Positions 54,032 through 63,834 of a stretch of DNA of 64,000 nucleotides are shown here, piece after piece. The translations under genes were made by a program, and so were the position numbers. The stretch is from assembly GCA_903995115.1 (NCBI GenBank), contig LR877162.1, positions 434,001-498,000 of the forward strand, in the 5' to 3' direction. Under the pieces are notes generated by a model. That model was not told where the DNA came from and did not search any database. It was given only the letters and a program-made list of their open reading frames with translations. Numbering within the stretch: the first letter of the stretch is position 1; the number at the start of each line of letters is the position of its first letter. This DNA is from Angomonas deanei. Lineage: Eukaryota > Euglenozoa > Kinetoplastea > Trypanosomatida > Trypanosomatidae.

Positions 54032-57000
54032 ATGCTGCCTACCTTACCACAAACCGCCAGGGCGTCTAGTGAGAACAGAGTGAATGCCCACTCCCCCACC
54101 GTGAAGCTCCCACGGACCGCCCGCAGCACCAGCCAGGAGTCCAACCATGAGGAGGGCGAGGACGAGGAGCTGCAGCGGCTCAAGTTGCTGCTGAAGGCAC
54201 AGTCGAACCGACTCCGAGGAAGGAACTCCGCGCTCAGTATCAGTTCCCGACGGTCTAGCACTAACTACTCCCGTAAGTCGTCCGCCTACCCCCCGTCCGA
54301 GCGGGAAGACTCCGGCGCCTCACAGTCGGAGGGAGAGCCAAACACCAAGCCGCCGACCTTCAACTATGTGAAGACGAGCAACAACGTGAGCGGCGCGGTG
54401 CCACCCCCGGTACCAGTCAGTAGCCCAGCCCCCTTTGTTCGACAGGTTCCCGCGTCCACTAGTTCACGTATCCCACCGCCGTCTACCCCTTCCTTCAACG
54501 GTTCCCTGCACAGCGGTAGGCAATCCAGCGGGGCGGCCTCCTTTTTAGACTTCAAGGAGGACGACCTTGCCCCGCAGGATGCCTCCTTTAAGTTGGATGG
54601 AGGTGCCGCCCAGAGCGATAAACCACTACCGAATGTGTCCTCCTCCGACAAGGCTGAGAATCGGCGGGAATCCCTCTCCCTCGATCAGCTGTCCTCCACG
54701 CTCCGACCGAAGCAGGACAGGGAAGAGGTACTAAAACAGTTCGCCAACTCGATCAACTCCACCAACTCTGGCAACTCCGGGGAGGGGGAGGCGGGCAAGG
54801 TGGTGCTGCAGACCGTGAAAGTGGAGCCGATCATCTCCAAGACGTCCTTCACCCGGCCCGGCCCGGTGGCCGCGGAGGTCGTGGAGCACCAGCACGTCAT
54901 CCACAGCTACGGCAACTCCTTCACCAGCAACCAGGCGAGGTGGCGGAGCGGCCGTAAGCGAGAGGTAAGCATATTTGCCACAGAGCACGACACCAGCCGC
55001 CCTCCACCGAGTCAGACGCCACCAGAGTCCAACGCGACGTCGCAGAACATAGGAGGGAAGCACGACGAGGCGTCTGTCTTTTCCCAGTTGAACTTTTTTA
55101 GCAACAATGGCGGTGGCGACGACGGCGACCTCCCTGCTGTGACCCCGTCTCGGCAGGTCGGGGCCCCCAAGCGCAGTTTTAGGGACTTTGAGGTGTCCAT
55201 GGCCAGTCTGGCATTGGGTAGAATGTCCATGGCATCCTGTAGTATGCAGCGCGTCACGGACGGTGCGATGGCGATCATGGAGATGCTCTCCGCCCAGCCC
55301 GACGTCCTTTTGCCGTCCCCATCTGAGATCTCCGTGGTCCGTCGGGGGGATGTGCTGTCCAACAAGCATATCCTCAAAGTGGACCTGCAGGATGCACTAC
55401 GGGATCGGCGGGGCAGCACGGGCATGATTGCCGGTGGCCCTTACTTCCGCATTGTTCCCAAGCTTAACATTGCCGGGTGTGCACAGGTGAACATTAGTGC
55501 CGCCACCACCATCCTCAACGAACTGAAGCGGGCCCACGTCGAGGGACCGGTGATCTGGATTAACCTGCGAGAGGAGCCACTGGTCTACATCAATAACGAA
55601 GCACACATTGTCCGTGAGCGGCAGGACCCTCTGCGTCCCATCATTATCCCAAACATCACCGGCGTCGGCATCGAGGCGATCGAGGAGAAGCTGAAAAGAG
55701 AGGTGCTGCAGGAGGCGTACGAGAATGGGGGCAACGTCAGTGTACACTTGGAAGGAAAGGACGGACTCATGGAGGACAAGTGGGAGAGCGCCGGCGAGAA
55801 TTGCGTCTTGACCCTCTCGGAGGCGTTCATGACCATCTCAGAGGCCTTCGACGGCCCCTTCGAGCTGCAGTACTACCGTCGCCCCATCACACAGAACTTA
55901 GGGCCCCAACCAGAGGACTTTGACTTTGTCTTTGAGGCGTGCATGGTGCAGCCAAAGGCCATCTTTGTTTTTAACTGCCAAACCGGAAGAGGCCGAACCT
56001 CCGCCATGATGCAGATTGCCAGCATCGTCCGCTTTTATCAGCTGTGCATCAAGGATGTGGGGGCGGATGTGCGCGTGCTGCGATCGAACACGAACTTGAC
56101 CTTTAAAACAATCCAAAAACTAGTCTCGCTCTTCCCCGATGGCAAGCTACACGAGCGGCGCCTGACGGTGTTAATGGAGATGGCAGACAAGGTGTACTCC
56201 ATGTCGGAGCACATCAACTCTGCCTTTGAGGACATTGCCAACCACGGTTCCACCGAGGTGGCGATGATGCGCTTGCAGCAGTACGCCTACTTTCTCGTGT
56301 TTTCCTACTATTGCGAGCAGCGTCTGTGGAATAAAACCATCCTCATCTCCTTCACCCAGTGGCTGGAAGAAAACGAGGATATCAAGGTGCTCATTGCGAG
56401 TGTACGACACCAACTGGATGCCCAGCTGCAGTCCGAGAAGGTGACCGCCGCGGAGGCGATGGAGAACCAGCCAGAAATTTACCGCCTCGTGCGCCACCGT
56501 AAAGGAAACGTGCTCAGCTCCGGGAGAATTCTCTGTAGTATGCCGGTGGACAAGAACGCCGGCACCAGCATCTACGCGCTGCGCCAGTTGAGCCCGGACG
56601 TCCCTGTGTTTACCTGCGGGAGAGTGAACGCGCGGTCTCGAGTGGATCTTGTCAACGAAATACGAATGGCCTTTCCGAAGCACAAAAAGTTTCACTGGAT
56701 CAGTCTCCGGGCGGAACCGATGATCATCCTGAACGACGTCAGTTACACCTTGGCAGACTACACCTCTTCCGCGATGGACACGGAGGGGATGACCACCGGG
56801 GCGACGATGCACGTCTCGTCGACTAAGATTGAGGAGATTGAGGACCGGCTGCGGAAGGATGTGCTGCTAGAGGCACAGGACTATGGCGGGACCATTGTGG
56901 TCCACCACATTGAGGAGAGCAAGGAGCGGAAGGCGAAGCGGGTGAAGGTACTCTCCGTGCGCACCTCTCGCTCCAACATGGAGGACTTTGCCGATGAATG

Positions 57001-58969
57001 CGACGTCGTCTACCACCGTGTCCCCATTCCGTTCTCTGGGCAAATGCTCGCCTCGGATATTGACCCACTGCTGAAGTACTTGGAGGAGGCGCACATGTCG
57101 CCGGAGGATATTATTGTGATTAACGACTCGGAGGGCTCCACGCGCACCAGTGTCGCCTTGAACATTGTCACCATGTACCGCGCAATGCAGCTGAAGCCAC
57201 TTCGTGCGCTGCAGACGCCGGAAAGTTTTGCCTCGACCCTCCGCATCGACCTGACCGGTATGCTCATTCCCTCCGCACAGCCTTCCGGCACCACCCTGCT
57301 GGCCGACGAGAACCCACCGGATGAAATTGAAATCTTGTTGGCCTCCACGATCTGCCAGATGCTCATGTCTGGCGGTCTTCTCCACACGGTGAGTGCCGCA
57401 ATCGCGCTGGGTGGCAAGGGCCGGGGACAGAACATTTTACATAAGATTGACTACCTCAAGAAGCGGATAGGAGAGGCCGGCATCAACAAGAAGGAGTCCA
57501 CGATCGAGGCACTCCACGCACTGCGCTGTTACCTGCTGGTGTTGCTCGTGGCCATCTACCTCGATGAACACAGCAAGTACACGGAGGAGAACACCTTCAA
57601 CCATTGGATCTCTGGCAAGACGGAGGTGCGGTTCATTGTGGACAACCTCGAGTCAAGAGGGGAGGAGGCCCTCAAGTATGTCTCCAATGAGAACCTCATG
57701 AAGGCCGACCTGTCCCGCCGTAACGGTGAGGTACTGACGGCGAACTTCTGCATGAAGGCCGATCACTTCCCCGGCTGCCAGAAGAAGGGCATCCGTCCGG
57801 TGGTGTGCGGTGCCCCCAACTTCCGAAAGGTCTCCCTGATCAACGTGTATGGTGTGGCCATCCCTACCCTGCTCGGTGTGCACAATGTGCTCTCCCTGCT
57901 CGGTGCGTCTAGTGAGCCCATGGGGGTGTACCCAGGGGAAGAAAACGACAAGGAGCTCTTCCTGGGGTACGCAACACCACATATCTTCGACCCCTACGCG
58001 GCGCCAGAGGAGTACAAGGCGCCCCTCAAGGGGTTCGTCGTCTGGGTGAACCTCCGCGAGGAGCCGCTGCTGTACGTGGGGGATCGGCCGTGCGTGTTTA
58101 GGGACCTGTCGGCACCGTACGTCAACGTGGAGCTGACCGGTATTCAGACGGACAAGATTGAGCTGGTGGAGGCGAAGTTAAAGGTGGATGTACTCAACGA
58201 GGCCAAGTCCTACAATGGTAATTTCCTCATTCACGACGAAGGCAACCCAGGCGAGCTCGTCGGCTCGTGGGAGGTGGCCAACAATGATACCATTAAGACG
58301 GTCCGCGAGGTGTACGACGAGCTGGCGGATAAAGGGTTCCGGTGCAAGATGATACGACTCCCCGTGACCGATGAGCAGAGTCCCGATATCACCGACTTTG
58401 ACAAGCTGACCGAACGCCTTCTCCCTCAGATTGTGAACCACCAAGGCCACGAGGAGCCTCTGTCGTTTGTGTTCAACTGTCAAATGGGCCGAGGACGGAC
58501 GACGACGGGTATGGTCATTTGCTGTCTGCTCATTGGCGCTGTCATCCCCCAGTACTACGACGAGCTGCACGCCATGTACAACCCTCTCTACAAGGAGGAC
58601 GCGACCGACCTCGGCCGGGGGGAGTACACCGTGATTACCGAACTGAAGCGTGTACTGAATGACGGGCGGGACTCCAAGTACAAGTTGGACCTGGTGCTAG
58701 AAGCGTGCAGTCGCATGCAGAACTTACGAACCGCCATCGAGGATCTCGCCATCACCGCCTCCTCCCCTGACGCCACGGAGAGTAACCGTGCTCGAGCCCA
58801 CCACGCCGGTGTACACTACCTCATACGGTACTTCAACCTTATCGTCTTCAACGTGTACGTTCGTGAGGAGTTTAACAGGGAAAAGCGTCAGATGAACCGT
58901 ACCTTTGCGGCGTGGATGGCCTCCCATCCTGAACTAGCATCCCTCGCCTCCACTGCCGCGCTGAAGTAA
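54032..58969 (+). CDS. Paladin/phytase-like phosphatase, three repeats
   Basis: 1645 residues from ATG 54032 (the frame opens at a TTG three codons earlier). The N-terminal 400 residues are Ser/Pro-rich and disordered. Three copies of a PTP-like phytase/paladin module follow, each with a substrate-recognition strand such as WINLREEPLVYIN, HWISLRAEPMIILND and WVNLREEPLLYVG, and a later P-loop. P-loop 1 is NCQTGRGRTS (C649, R655) and P-loop 3 is NCQMGRGRTT (C1483, R1489); both have the CX5R catalytic pattern. P-loop 2 reads NDSEGSTRTS: Asp 1032 replaces the Cys, so this repeat should be inactive. Relatives act on inositol phosphates or are proposed pseudophosphatases; the substrate here is unknown. 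Cytosolic; no membrane segment. Confidence 0.85.
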   Translation: MLPTLPQTARASSENRVNAHSPTVKLPRTARSTSQESNHEEGEDEELQRLKLLLKAQSNRLRGRNSALSISSRRSSTNYSRKSSAYPPSEREDSGASQSEGEPNTKPPTFNYVKTSNNVSGAVPPPVPVSSPAPFVRQVPASTSSRIPPPSTPSFNGSLHSGRQSSGAASFLDFKEDDLAPQDASFKLDGGAAQSDKPLPNVSSSDKAENRRESLSLDQLSSTLRPKQDREEVLKQFANSINSTNSGNSGEGEAGKVVLQTVKVEPIISKTSFTRPGPVAAEVVEHQHVIHSYGNSFTSNQARWRSGRKREVSIFATEHDTSRPPPSQTPPESNATSQNIGGKHDEASVFSQLNFFSNNGGGDDGDLPAVTPSRQVGAPKRSFRDFEVSMASLALGRMSMASCSMQRVTDGAMAIMEMLSAQPDVLLPSPSEISVVRRGDVLSNKHILKVDLQDALRDRRGSTGMIAGGPYFRIVPKLNIAGCAQVNISAATTILNELKRAHVEGPVIWINLREEPLVYINNEAHIVRERQDPLRPIIIPNITGVGIEAIEEKLKREVLQEAYENGGNVSVHLEGKDGLMEDKWESAGENCVLTLSEAFMTISEAFDGPFELQYYRRPITQNLGPQPEDFDFVFEACMVQPKAIFVFNCQTGRGRTSAMMQIASIVRFYQLCIKDVGADVRVLRSNTNLTFKTIQKLVSLFPDGKLHERRLTVLMEMADKVYSMSEHINSAFEDIANHGSTEVAMMRLQQYAYFLVFSYYCEQRLWNKTILISFTQWLEENEDIKVLIASVRHQLDAQLQSEKVTAAEAMENQPEIYRLVRHRKGNVLSSGRILCSMPVDKNAGTSIYALRQLSPDVPVFTCGRVNARSRVDLVNEIRMAFPKHKKFHWISLRAEPMIILNDVSYTLADYTSSAMDTEGMTTGATMHVSSTKIEEIEDRLRKDVLLEAQDYGGTIVVHHIEESKERKAKRVKVLSVRTSRSNMEDFADECDVVYHRVPIPFSGQMLASDIDPLLKYLEEAHMSPEDIIVINDSEGSTRTSVALNIVTMYRAMQLKPLRALQTPESFASTLRIDLTGMLIPSAQPSGTTLLADENPPDEIEILLASTICQMLMSGGLLHTVSAAIALGGKGRGQNILHKIDYLKKRIGEAGINKKESTIEALHALRCYLLVLLVAIYLDEHSKYTEENTFNHWISGKTEVRFIVDNLESRGEEALKYVSNENLMKADLSRRNGEVLTANFCMKADHFPGCQKKGIRPVVCGAPNFRKVSLINVYGVAIPTLLGVHNVLSLLGASSEPMGVYPGEENDKELFLGYATPHIFDPYAAPEEYKAPLKGFVVWVNLREEPLLYVGDRPCVFRDLSAPYVNVELTGIQTDKIELVEAKLKVDVLNEAKSYNGNFLIHDEGNPGELVGSWEVANNDTIKTVREVYDELADKGFRCKMIRLPVTDEQSPDITDFDKLTERLLPQIVNHQGHEEPLSFVFNCQMGRGRTTTGMVICCLLIGAVIPQYYDELHAMYNPLYKEDATDLGRGEYTVITELKRVLNDGRDSKYKLDLVLEACSRMQNLRTAIEDLAITASSPDATESNRARAHHAGVHYLIRYFNLIVFNVYVREEFNREKRQMNRTFAAWMASHPELASLASTAALK

Positions 58970-59559
58970 GGGAAGCCTTCCTCCGTAAAAATAAAAAGCA
59001 ATATAATGTAGGGTGTAAAACTATTTCCAATTTCTGTTTTCTTTTTGATAATTACTACCATTTTTGTTATTATGATTATTGTCATGACTATTATTTGTTT
59101 TTTTTTTTGTTTTTTCGAACACGTAGAGACTTTAATGTAGAGTACCATGTACAGGACACACACTCCTTCACATATGTATGTATGTTGGAACATTTTGTTT
59201 TTCTAAATAATAATAATCGTAATTGTCCGGTATACTAGTTATACCCGAAAGAAGAAATAAATATAATAAAGTTCTTTTTTTTTTTCCCCCAGAAAAAGTA
59301 TTCTGTAAGGTTCCGTTTAATATGCATCAATTCTGTTTTTCCCTGTAATGTTATTGTTTTTAACTCTTTTTATCATGTATGTATATTCGCTATGTTCCTA
59401 CTCATTATTTTTTTTTTTTTATAGTTTTCGTCCTTGATTAGTGGATTTATTCATCTGTTGCGACGATTTGTTGGGATATCTGTATTTATCTCGCCCCCTC
59501 TTCCCTTTTTTTTTTTTTTTTTATTCAGGTACCCCGATATACGTTATACTTGACACCTC
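58970..59559. other. AT-rich spacer
   Basis: About 590 bases with long T runs (for example near 59099-59110, 59275-59287, 59407-59420 and 59506-59522), a GTATGTATGT repeat near 59173-59183 and no gene. The last T run with CAG at 59527-59529 is a strong acceptor for the next gene. Confidence 0.5.
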
Positions 59560-60300
59560 ATGGCGTCCCCAGCCCAATACAAGAAGGAACATGCGCAGAA
59601 CCTTTTAGCCGTCTGTCAGGTGCAGCCCTTGTTGCAGCAGCTGACGATGGAATTAGCGCTCACCCGACCGACCAGACTGCTCCCTGCGCTGATGGAGCGA
59701 CTAGAGCACATGGAGATCCCTGTCGCCCCGCCGCTGCGGTCGGTGGTGACTGTGATTGGGGCCCCCCTTCCCTCGCAGGAGGTACGCAGTGCACGTGGCA
59801 CTGTCCTCCGTCTGACCCCGGTGGAGCTGATCGACCAGGCGGCCCGCGGCGGTCGCAGTGAGAAGGGCTACGCGGACCTGTTCATCCCCCCTGAACTGGA
59901 GGAGAGTGTGCGTGCCTCCCTTAGTGCTGGCACGCCTGTCCCAGTTGATGTGCTGGCGCGTCTCTTTCAGAACCGTATAGAGCAGGAGGAGGAGTCCCAC
60001 GCGGTGCCGGCTGGCGACAAGTTGATTGTGCTGCTGGAGGGGTATCCCCGGACGATCGCCCAGGCCCTCGAGCTGGAGGCGGTGTTGGGCCGCGTGAATG
60101 TGGCCATCTTAGCGCACGCCAGCCCGGAGGAGATGGAAGTGATCCTAGAGGAGCGGGAGACGGTGTGGGAGGGGTACGATGCCCCTACGACCGCGCTGGA
60201 GGAGTACTGGAAGGCGAGGCGCATGCTAGACGTGGTGGACGGTTCCTCCGGACAGGATCAGATGCTAAAGCAAATAGAGGCCCTCCTGGATAGCTATTAA
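59560..60300 (+). CDS. Adenylate-kinase-like protein lacking the P-loop
   Basis: 246 residues. Residues 10-52 (AQNLLAVCQVQPLLQQLTMELALTRPTRLLPALMERLEHM) match the RIIa/DPY-30-like docking helices found at the N terminus of flagellar adenylate kinases. The remainder follows adenylate kinase: strand SVVTVIGAP, a segment with PVPVDVLARLFQNRI, then LIVLLEGYPRTIAQALELE, the counterpart of DGFPRT-x2-QA. The P-loop, normally GxPGSGKGT, is replaced by GAPLPSQE (67-74), with no Lys or Gly-Lys-Gly, and the Asp before GYPRT is Glu. Nucleotide-kinase activity is therefore doubtful. A structural role in the axoneme, docked through the RIIa-like helices, is a reasonable guess. Confidence 0.72.
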   Translation: MASPAQYKKEHAQNLLAVCQVQPLLQQLTMELALTRPTRLLPALMERLEHMEIPVAPPLRSVVTVIGAPLPSQEVRSARGTVLRLTPVELIDQAARGGRSEKGYADLFIPPELEESVRASLSAGTPVPVDVLARLFQNRIEQEEESHAVPAGDKLIVLLEGYPRTIAQALELEAVLGRVNVAILAHASPEEMEVILEERETVWEGYDAPTTALEEYWKARRMLDVVDGSSGQDQMLKQIEALLDSY

Positions 60301-60473
60301 ATGGTGACGATTTTTGTTTCTGAGATGTATTTCATGTAAACCAAAAAAAAAAAAAAAAAACACGGAAGACTCTTGAGAGGCAATATTATTTCGAGTGTGC
60401 TGTATTCTTTTTTGTATGCCAGGCACTTTAACCCCTTTTTCTTTGTTATCCTTTCCTAGTACATTTATCACAG

Positions 60474-61106
60474 ATGGAGTTACCCTTTCAGTGGGATGAC
60501 GGCAACTTCATTTCTCCGTTTGTCCGCTCGACGGAGGAGGATATGCGGCTATTAGTGCAGCACCTGTACGACACTGTGTGGGGTCCCCAAATCCTAAAAT
60601 CCAATCACGGTAGTACGTTCCGACTACGGATGGTGGACTTGGGCTGTGGGGACGGGGCGGCGCTGCTTTTCCTCTATCAATCCCTCACTCAACTGTGGAA
60701 GGCTCAGCACAGCACAGACGGGAAGGTGCTCGTGGTGGAGGTGTGTGGGATTGACCTGGACGAGGAATTGGTCGAGCAGGCGTGTGCGTCGGCCCAAGAA
60801 ACACCGGAGAGCACCGCCGTGAAGGTCTCCTTTGTATTTCGCACGGAGGATGTGCGCTATTGTAGTTTGGATCAGTACTTTCCCAAGTTTGAGGCAACCG
60901 CCGGGGACGGCACGGACGTTGTGCTACAACCATTACTCTTTTTGTATCTTTTGCCCGAAGCCTTGGAGGCGCTAGAAAAGTACATTTCGGAGATTATGAA
61001 CGACCGTCACCACATTGTTGTTTCCAATCGGTGGACGATCCCCTACTTTCCCGAAACCCAACTCACCGTGTTAGAGCACCACATTCACGTGTACCGTCAC
61101 ACATAA
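60474..61106 (+). CDS. Class I SAM-dependent methyltransferase
   Basis: 210 residues. Motif I is MVDLGCGDGAALLF (residues 53-66), the acidic strand 2 is VCGIDLDEELVEQA, and a VVLQPLLFLYLLPEALEALEKYI segment takes the place of motif IV with no Asn/Asp-Pro-Pro catalytic motif. The end HHIVVSNRWTIPYFPETQLT resembles the WTIP-type endings of protein lysine methyltransferases of the FAM173/ANTKMT kind, but the N-terminal helix of that family is not obvious. Substrate unknown; protein lysine methylation is the favoured guess. Short spacer (108 bases) to the MKS1-like gene. Confidence 0.72.
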   Translation: MELPFQWDDGNFISPFVRSTEEDMRLLVQHLYDTVWGPQILKSNHGSTFRLRMVDLGCGDGAALLFLYQSLTQLWKAQHSTDGKVLVVEVCGIDLDEELVEQACASAQETPESTAVKVSFVFRTEDVRYCSLDQYFPKFEATAGDGTDVVLQPLLFLYLLPEALEALEKYISEIMNDRHHIVVSNRWTIPYFPETQLTVLEHHIHVYRHT

Positions 61107-61189
61107 TCATACGTGTATAATAATATCCTAATCCCCCACAATGATTCTCTTTTGCGAACAAAACATCTCTTTACTCGTATTCCTCGTTC

Positions 61190-61212
61190 TTCCTTTCCCC
61201 CTCCTTTCCTAG
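61190..61212 (+). promoter_or_regulatory. Trans-splice acceptor of the MKS1-like gene
   Basis: Almost pure pyrimidine tract ending in CCTAG. The AG at 61211-61212 is two bases before ATG 61215, so the natural 5' UTR after spliced-leader addition would be about two bases. It decides the start of the gene. Confidence 0.65.
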
Positions 61213-61214
61213 TC

Positions 61215-62723
61215 ATGGATATACTTCGGTTTTCAACCAGTCAACGCTATGCCAGTAAAGTCCCACTAAAAAAGTTATCCTTCAAGGTCACCATCGTCCG
61301 TGCGCCGGTGGTGGAGGAACTGCAGACGGAGGTACTTTACGATGATATCATCCACTGGGATGAAAAAGTGTACTCCCCGGCGGAGCGGGTGGAACTGCTC
61401 AAGGAAACTACCCCAGCCGTCGAGGAGTATCCCGTAGAAGCACAGACACCACTGGACATAGAAAGGAGAAATGTCGCCGCCCAGCTCGGGGAGATGCGAT
61501 CCCGCTTCTTCACGCGCCCAACGGCGGAGGACTTTATAGATATCGGCGAAGAGGACTTCCCGGTGGATCCGCCGCAGGGCCCTAGCAGACTGGCGCCAGT
61601 GATTCTGCGGCAGCATCGCAAGGACCACCAGCCGAACCACAACATGTTCTTTATGTGGGCCTCTGGTGGCTTGAAAGGCGGCCCCGACAGCCCTGATGAC
61701 CCGCTGGAGTGGGTGGGGGAGGAGCGTGTGATGTGCACGGTGATGTCTGAGAAGGACGAAAAGTTCTTTAGTGCCCGACCACCGTTGAACAGTTTTCACA
61801 CCTTGCTGGTGGACTCCTCTCACATATACTCTTTTAAACTGGAGGCCAACTTCACGGAGGAGAGTCGGGTGGACCCCATTGCGCCTCTCGCGGTGGGGGA
61901 AGGGGTGGAGGTACTGGCGGCGGAGATTAACCACAACAATGCGATACTGTACGCCGCGGACGAGAACAAGGAGGCGGCGCGCAATCAGCTCAAAGAGGCA
62001 ATTCGTATTCTGTCTGGTGATTCCAACGCACAGAAACCAGCGGAGCGATCGGCCGCTCTGCAGACAGTGGTACCACTCAAGTCCAAAGACTTTGTGGCCG
62101 CACCGGACAAGGGTAGACGGCGCATCTTTGTGTACGGTGTCGTGGAGCGTTGTTTAGGAATCGATCAGGACTGTGTGTTTCTGAAGTGCCAACTGCTGGA
62201 CGAGAATCACCCCAGCGGGCGCGGTGAGACCCTTGACGGGCAGTGTGCCCCCACGCTCGAAGGGGAGGGCATCATCTTCACGACGCAACTGTCCTACGCG
62301 GGTAGAATTATCAAGGACGACTTTTTTGTCCAAGTCGATCACGTCTTTGGGGTACCATTTGAGTACTGCTACGAGGACCGACTGCTGCCCACCTCCCCTC
62401 TGCGACTCAACATCACCGCCTACACGGAGGGGGCGGGGGGCGACGGGATACAGTCCCCGGTCGGCTACTGCAGCGTCTCCCTCCCCACCAACGTCCCTGG
62501 CAGACACACGGTGATTGGACAGCTGTGGACCCCGAAGCTGACGGGCAAGGAGTTTCTCATGTCTACCCTCATTGGAGGCCGTCCTAGCTTGGTCGATGCC
62601 CGACAGGCCGGCCCGCCACTAGACCACCGTACGGGTATTTCCTCGAAGGAGGGGATGATGACGAACAACGCGGGGTCGGTGCGTGTCACCGTCAACATTA
62701 TGCATAGAATATTCGATAAATAG
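61215..62723 (+). CDS. MKS1: B9-domain protein, MKS1-like
   Basis: 502 residues from ATG 61215 (MDILRFSTSQRYASKVPLKK). A longer frame begins at 61113, but a perfect pyrimidine tract ending in CCTAG (AG 61211-61212) lies inside it, so the transcript should start two bases before this ATG. The B9 domain spans about 302-470: RRIFVYGVVERC, a long loop, FTTQLSYAG, FFVQVDHVFGVPFEY, LRLNITAYTEG, then the family end GYCSVSLPTNVPGRHTVIGQLWTPK. MKS1, with the other B9 proteins, forms part of the ciliary transition zone gate. The N-terminal 300 residues are longer than in other B9 proteins, which favours MKS1 over B9D1 or B9D2. Confidence 0.78.
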   Translation: MDILRFSTSQRYASKVPLKKLSFKVTIVRAPVVEELQTEVLYDDIIHWDEKVYSPAERVELLKETTPAVEEYPVEAQTPLDIERRNVAAQLGEMRSRFFTRPTAEDFIDIGEEDFPVDPPQGPSRLAPVILRQHRKDHQPNHNMFFMWASGGLKGGPDSPDDPLEWVGEERVMCTVMSEKDEKFFSARPPLNSFHTLLVDSSHIYSFKLEANFTEESRVDPIAPLAVGEGVEVLAAEINHNNAILYAADENKEAARNQLKEAIRILSGDSNAQKPAERSAALQTVVPLKSKDFVAAPDKGRRRIFVYGVVERCLGIDQDCVFLKCQLLDENHPSGRGETLDGQCAPTLEGEGIIFTTQLSYAGRIIKDDFFVQVDHVFGVPFEYCYEDRLLPTSPLRLNITAYTEGAGGDGIQSPVGYCSVSLPTNVPGRHTVIGQLWTPKLTGKEFLMSTLIGGRPSLVDARQAGPPLDHRTGISSKEGMMTNNAGSVRVTVNIMHRIFDK

Positions 62724-62875
62724 AAGATTAAACCATTGCTATAAATTGTTACGTTTTTTTTTTTTTTTATGGTTTGTTTACTGGCAGTGCACTACACATC
62801 TTGCGATTCCGTGTAATCTTACTTTCCTCTTTTTATTCTTCAGTAGATTTTAGTGCAGTACTTGAAAACAAGGCC

Positions 62876-63235
62876 ATGAATATTCCCACCGGACTGCCGC
62901 AACAGGGCATCACGGTCCCCACGAACTATTGCTATAACAGAGCCTACGGGACCGACAGCGCCCCGACCGGTATCTCACCTTCCCTCCAGTCTCAGTTACT
63001 TCAGTTAGACGCCGACGATGTGCGGCACTTGGAGAGGCGGCTGCACAGCGTGGAGGTGACGACAGAGAAACAGAATAAAATTCGTGCGAGGCGACAGGCG
63101 GCGCAGATGGCGGCGACCGAAGCGGCGGAAAGGCGTGAGAGACAGATAGAGACCCGCGCCCAGCGTCGTGCCCGGGCCGCCGCACAGAGTGAGGAACTAA
63201 AGTTTGTCAAAGAGTACCATGCACTCCACCCATGA
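62876..63235 (+). CDS. Small coiled-coil protein, unknown
   Basis: 119 residues from ATG 62876 (MNIPTGLPQQG); the open frame extends 34 codons upstream without another ATG except at its beginning (62774 is not a typical start). Residues 1-45 are uncharged and Pro/Tyr-rich. From about 50 the protein is one long charged helix with many Arg, Ala and Glu (RARRQAAQMAATEAAERRER), probably a coiled coil. It shows no known motif. Between a transition-zone gene and a membrane protein; a cytoskeletal role is possible but unsupported. Confidence 0.55.
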   Translation: MNIPTGLPQQGITVPTNYCYNRAYGTDSAPTGISPSLQSQLLQLDADDVRHLERRLHSVEVTTEKQNKIRARRQAAQMAATEAAERRERQIETRAQRRARAAAQSEELKFVKEYHALHP

Positions 63236-63429
63236 CCCCGTGCGTTGTGATTAGATTCATAGAACAACTAGACACCCCCTACATACATCAATATTTTAAG
63301 TGATGGCTTGTAAGTTCGATATACAGGAGCAATGGTACCACGAGGAGAAGTGTTATTCCCGTTTTACTTTATTTCCTCTATTTCTCCCATCCCTCTCAAG
63401 TTTTACATTTATTGTTGCGTTCTTCTACC

Positions 63430-63834
63430 ATGAGCGATCCCACTCCCATTAACCAGTATGAGCCCAAGAACTACACCCGAGGCAACAACCGCCGTGTGGT
63501 GATACGAGAGAAGCCACTCATCAAGTCGCGTCTCCAGCGTTTGGCGGATTGGCTCCGTCCCACCATGCGACCGGGGTTCAACATTGTGACCACGTATGAG
63601 CTGGCCAAGGTGATGGGCTGCATTGTCTTCCCTGTCTTCTTGCTGCTCTTGTGGAAGTACCGTGAGCAGTTCCTGGCCGACACGTGGGAGAGGCAGTTCG
63701 GCGGCCTGCAGCATAGGCAATTCCGTGAGGATCAGATACAAGAGCAGGAGACAGACTACGAGTCGATTATTAGCAACTTTGAGGAAAGGAGAGCCAAGGC
63801 GCTAGAGAAGAAGAGAAAGGAGTTGATGAAGTAA
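63430..63834 (+). CDS. Small single-span membrane protein, unknown
   Basis: 134 residues from ATG 63430 (MSDPTPINQYEP); the frame is open six codons further to a TTG. A basic region (RVVIREKPLIKSRLQRL) precedes one hydrophobic span at about 57-77 (YELAKVMGCIVFPVFLLLLWKY). The C terminus is a charged helix (NFEERRAKALEKKRKELMK). The arrangement resembles small accessory subunits of mitochondrial membrane complexes, but I recognise no family. The preceding CT-rich tract (about 63370-63400) ends in CAAG (AG 63399-63400), a suitable acceptor. Confidence 0.6.
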   Translation: MSDPTPINQYEPKNYTRGNNRRVVIREKPLIKSRLQRLADWLRPTMRPGFNIVTTYELAKVMGCIVFPVFLLLLWKYREQFLADTWERQFGGLQHRQFREDQIQEQETDYESIISNFEERRAKALEKKRKELMK

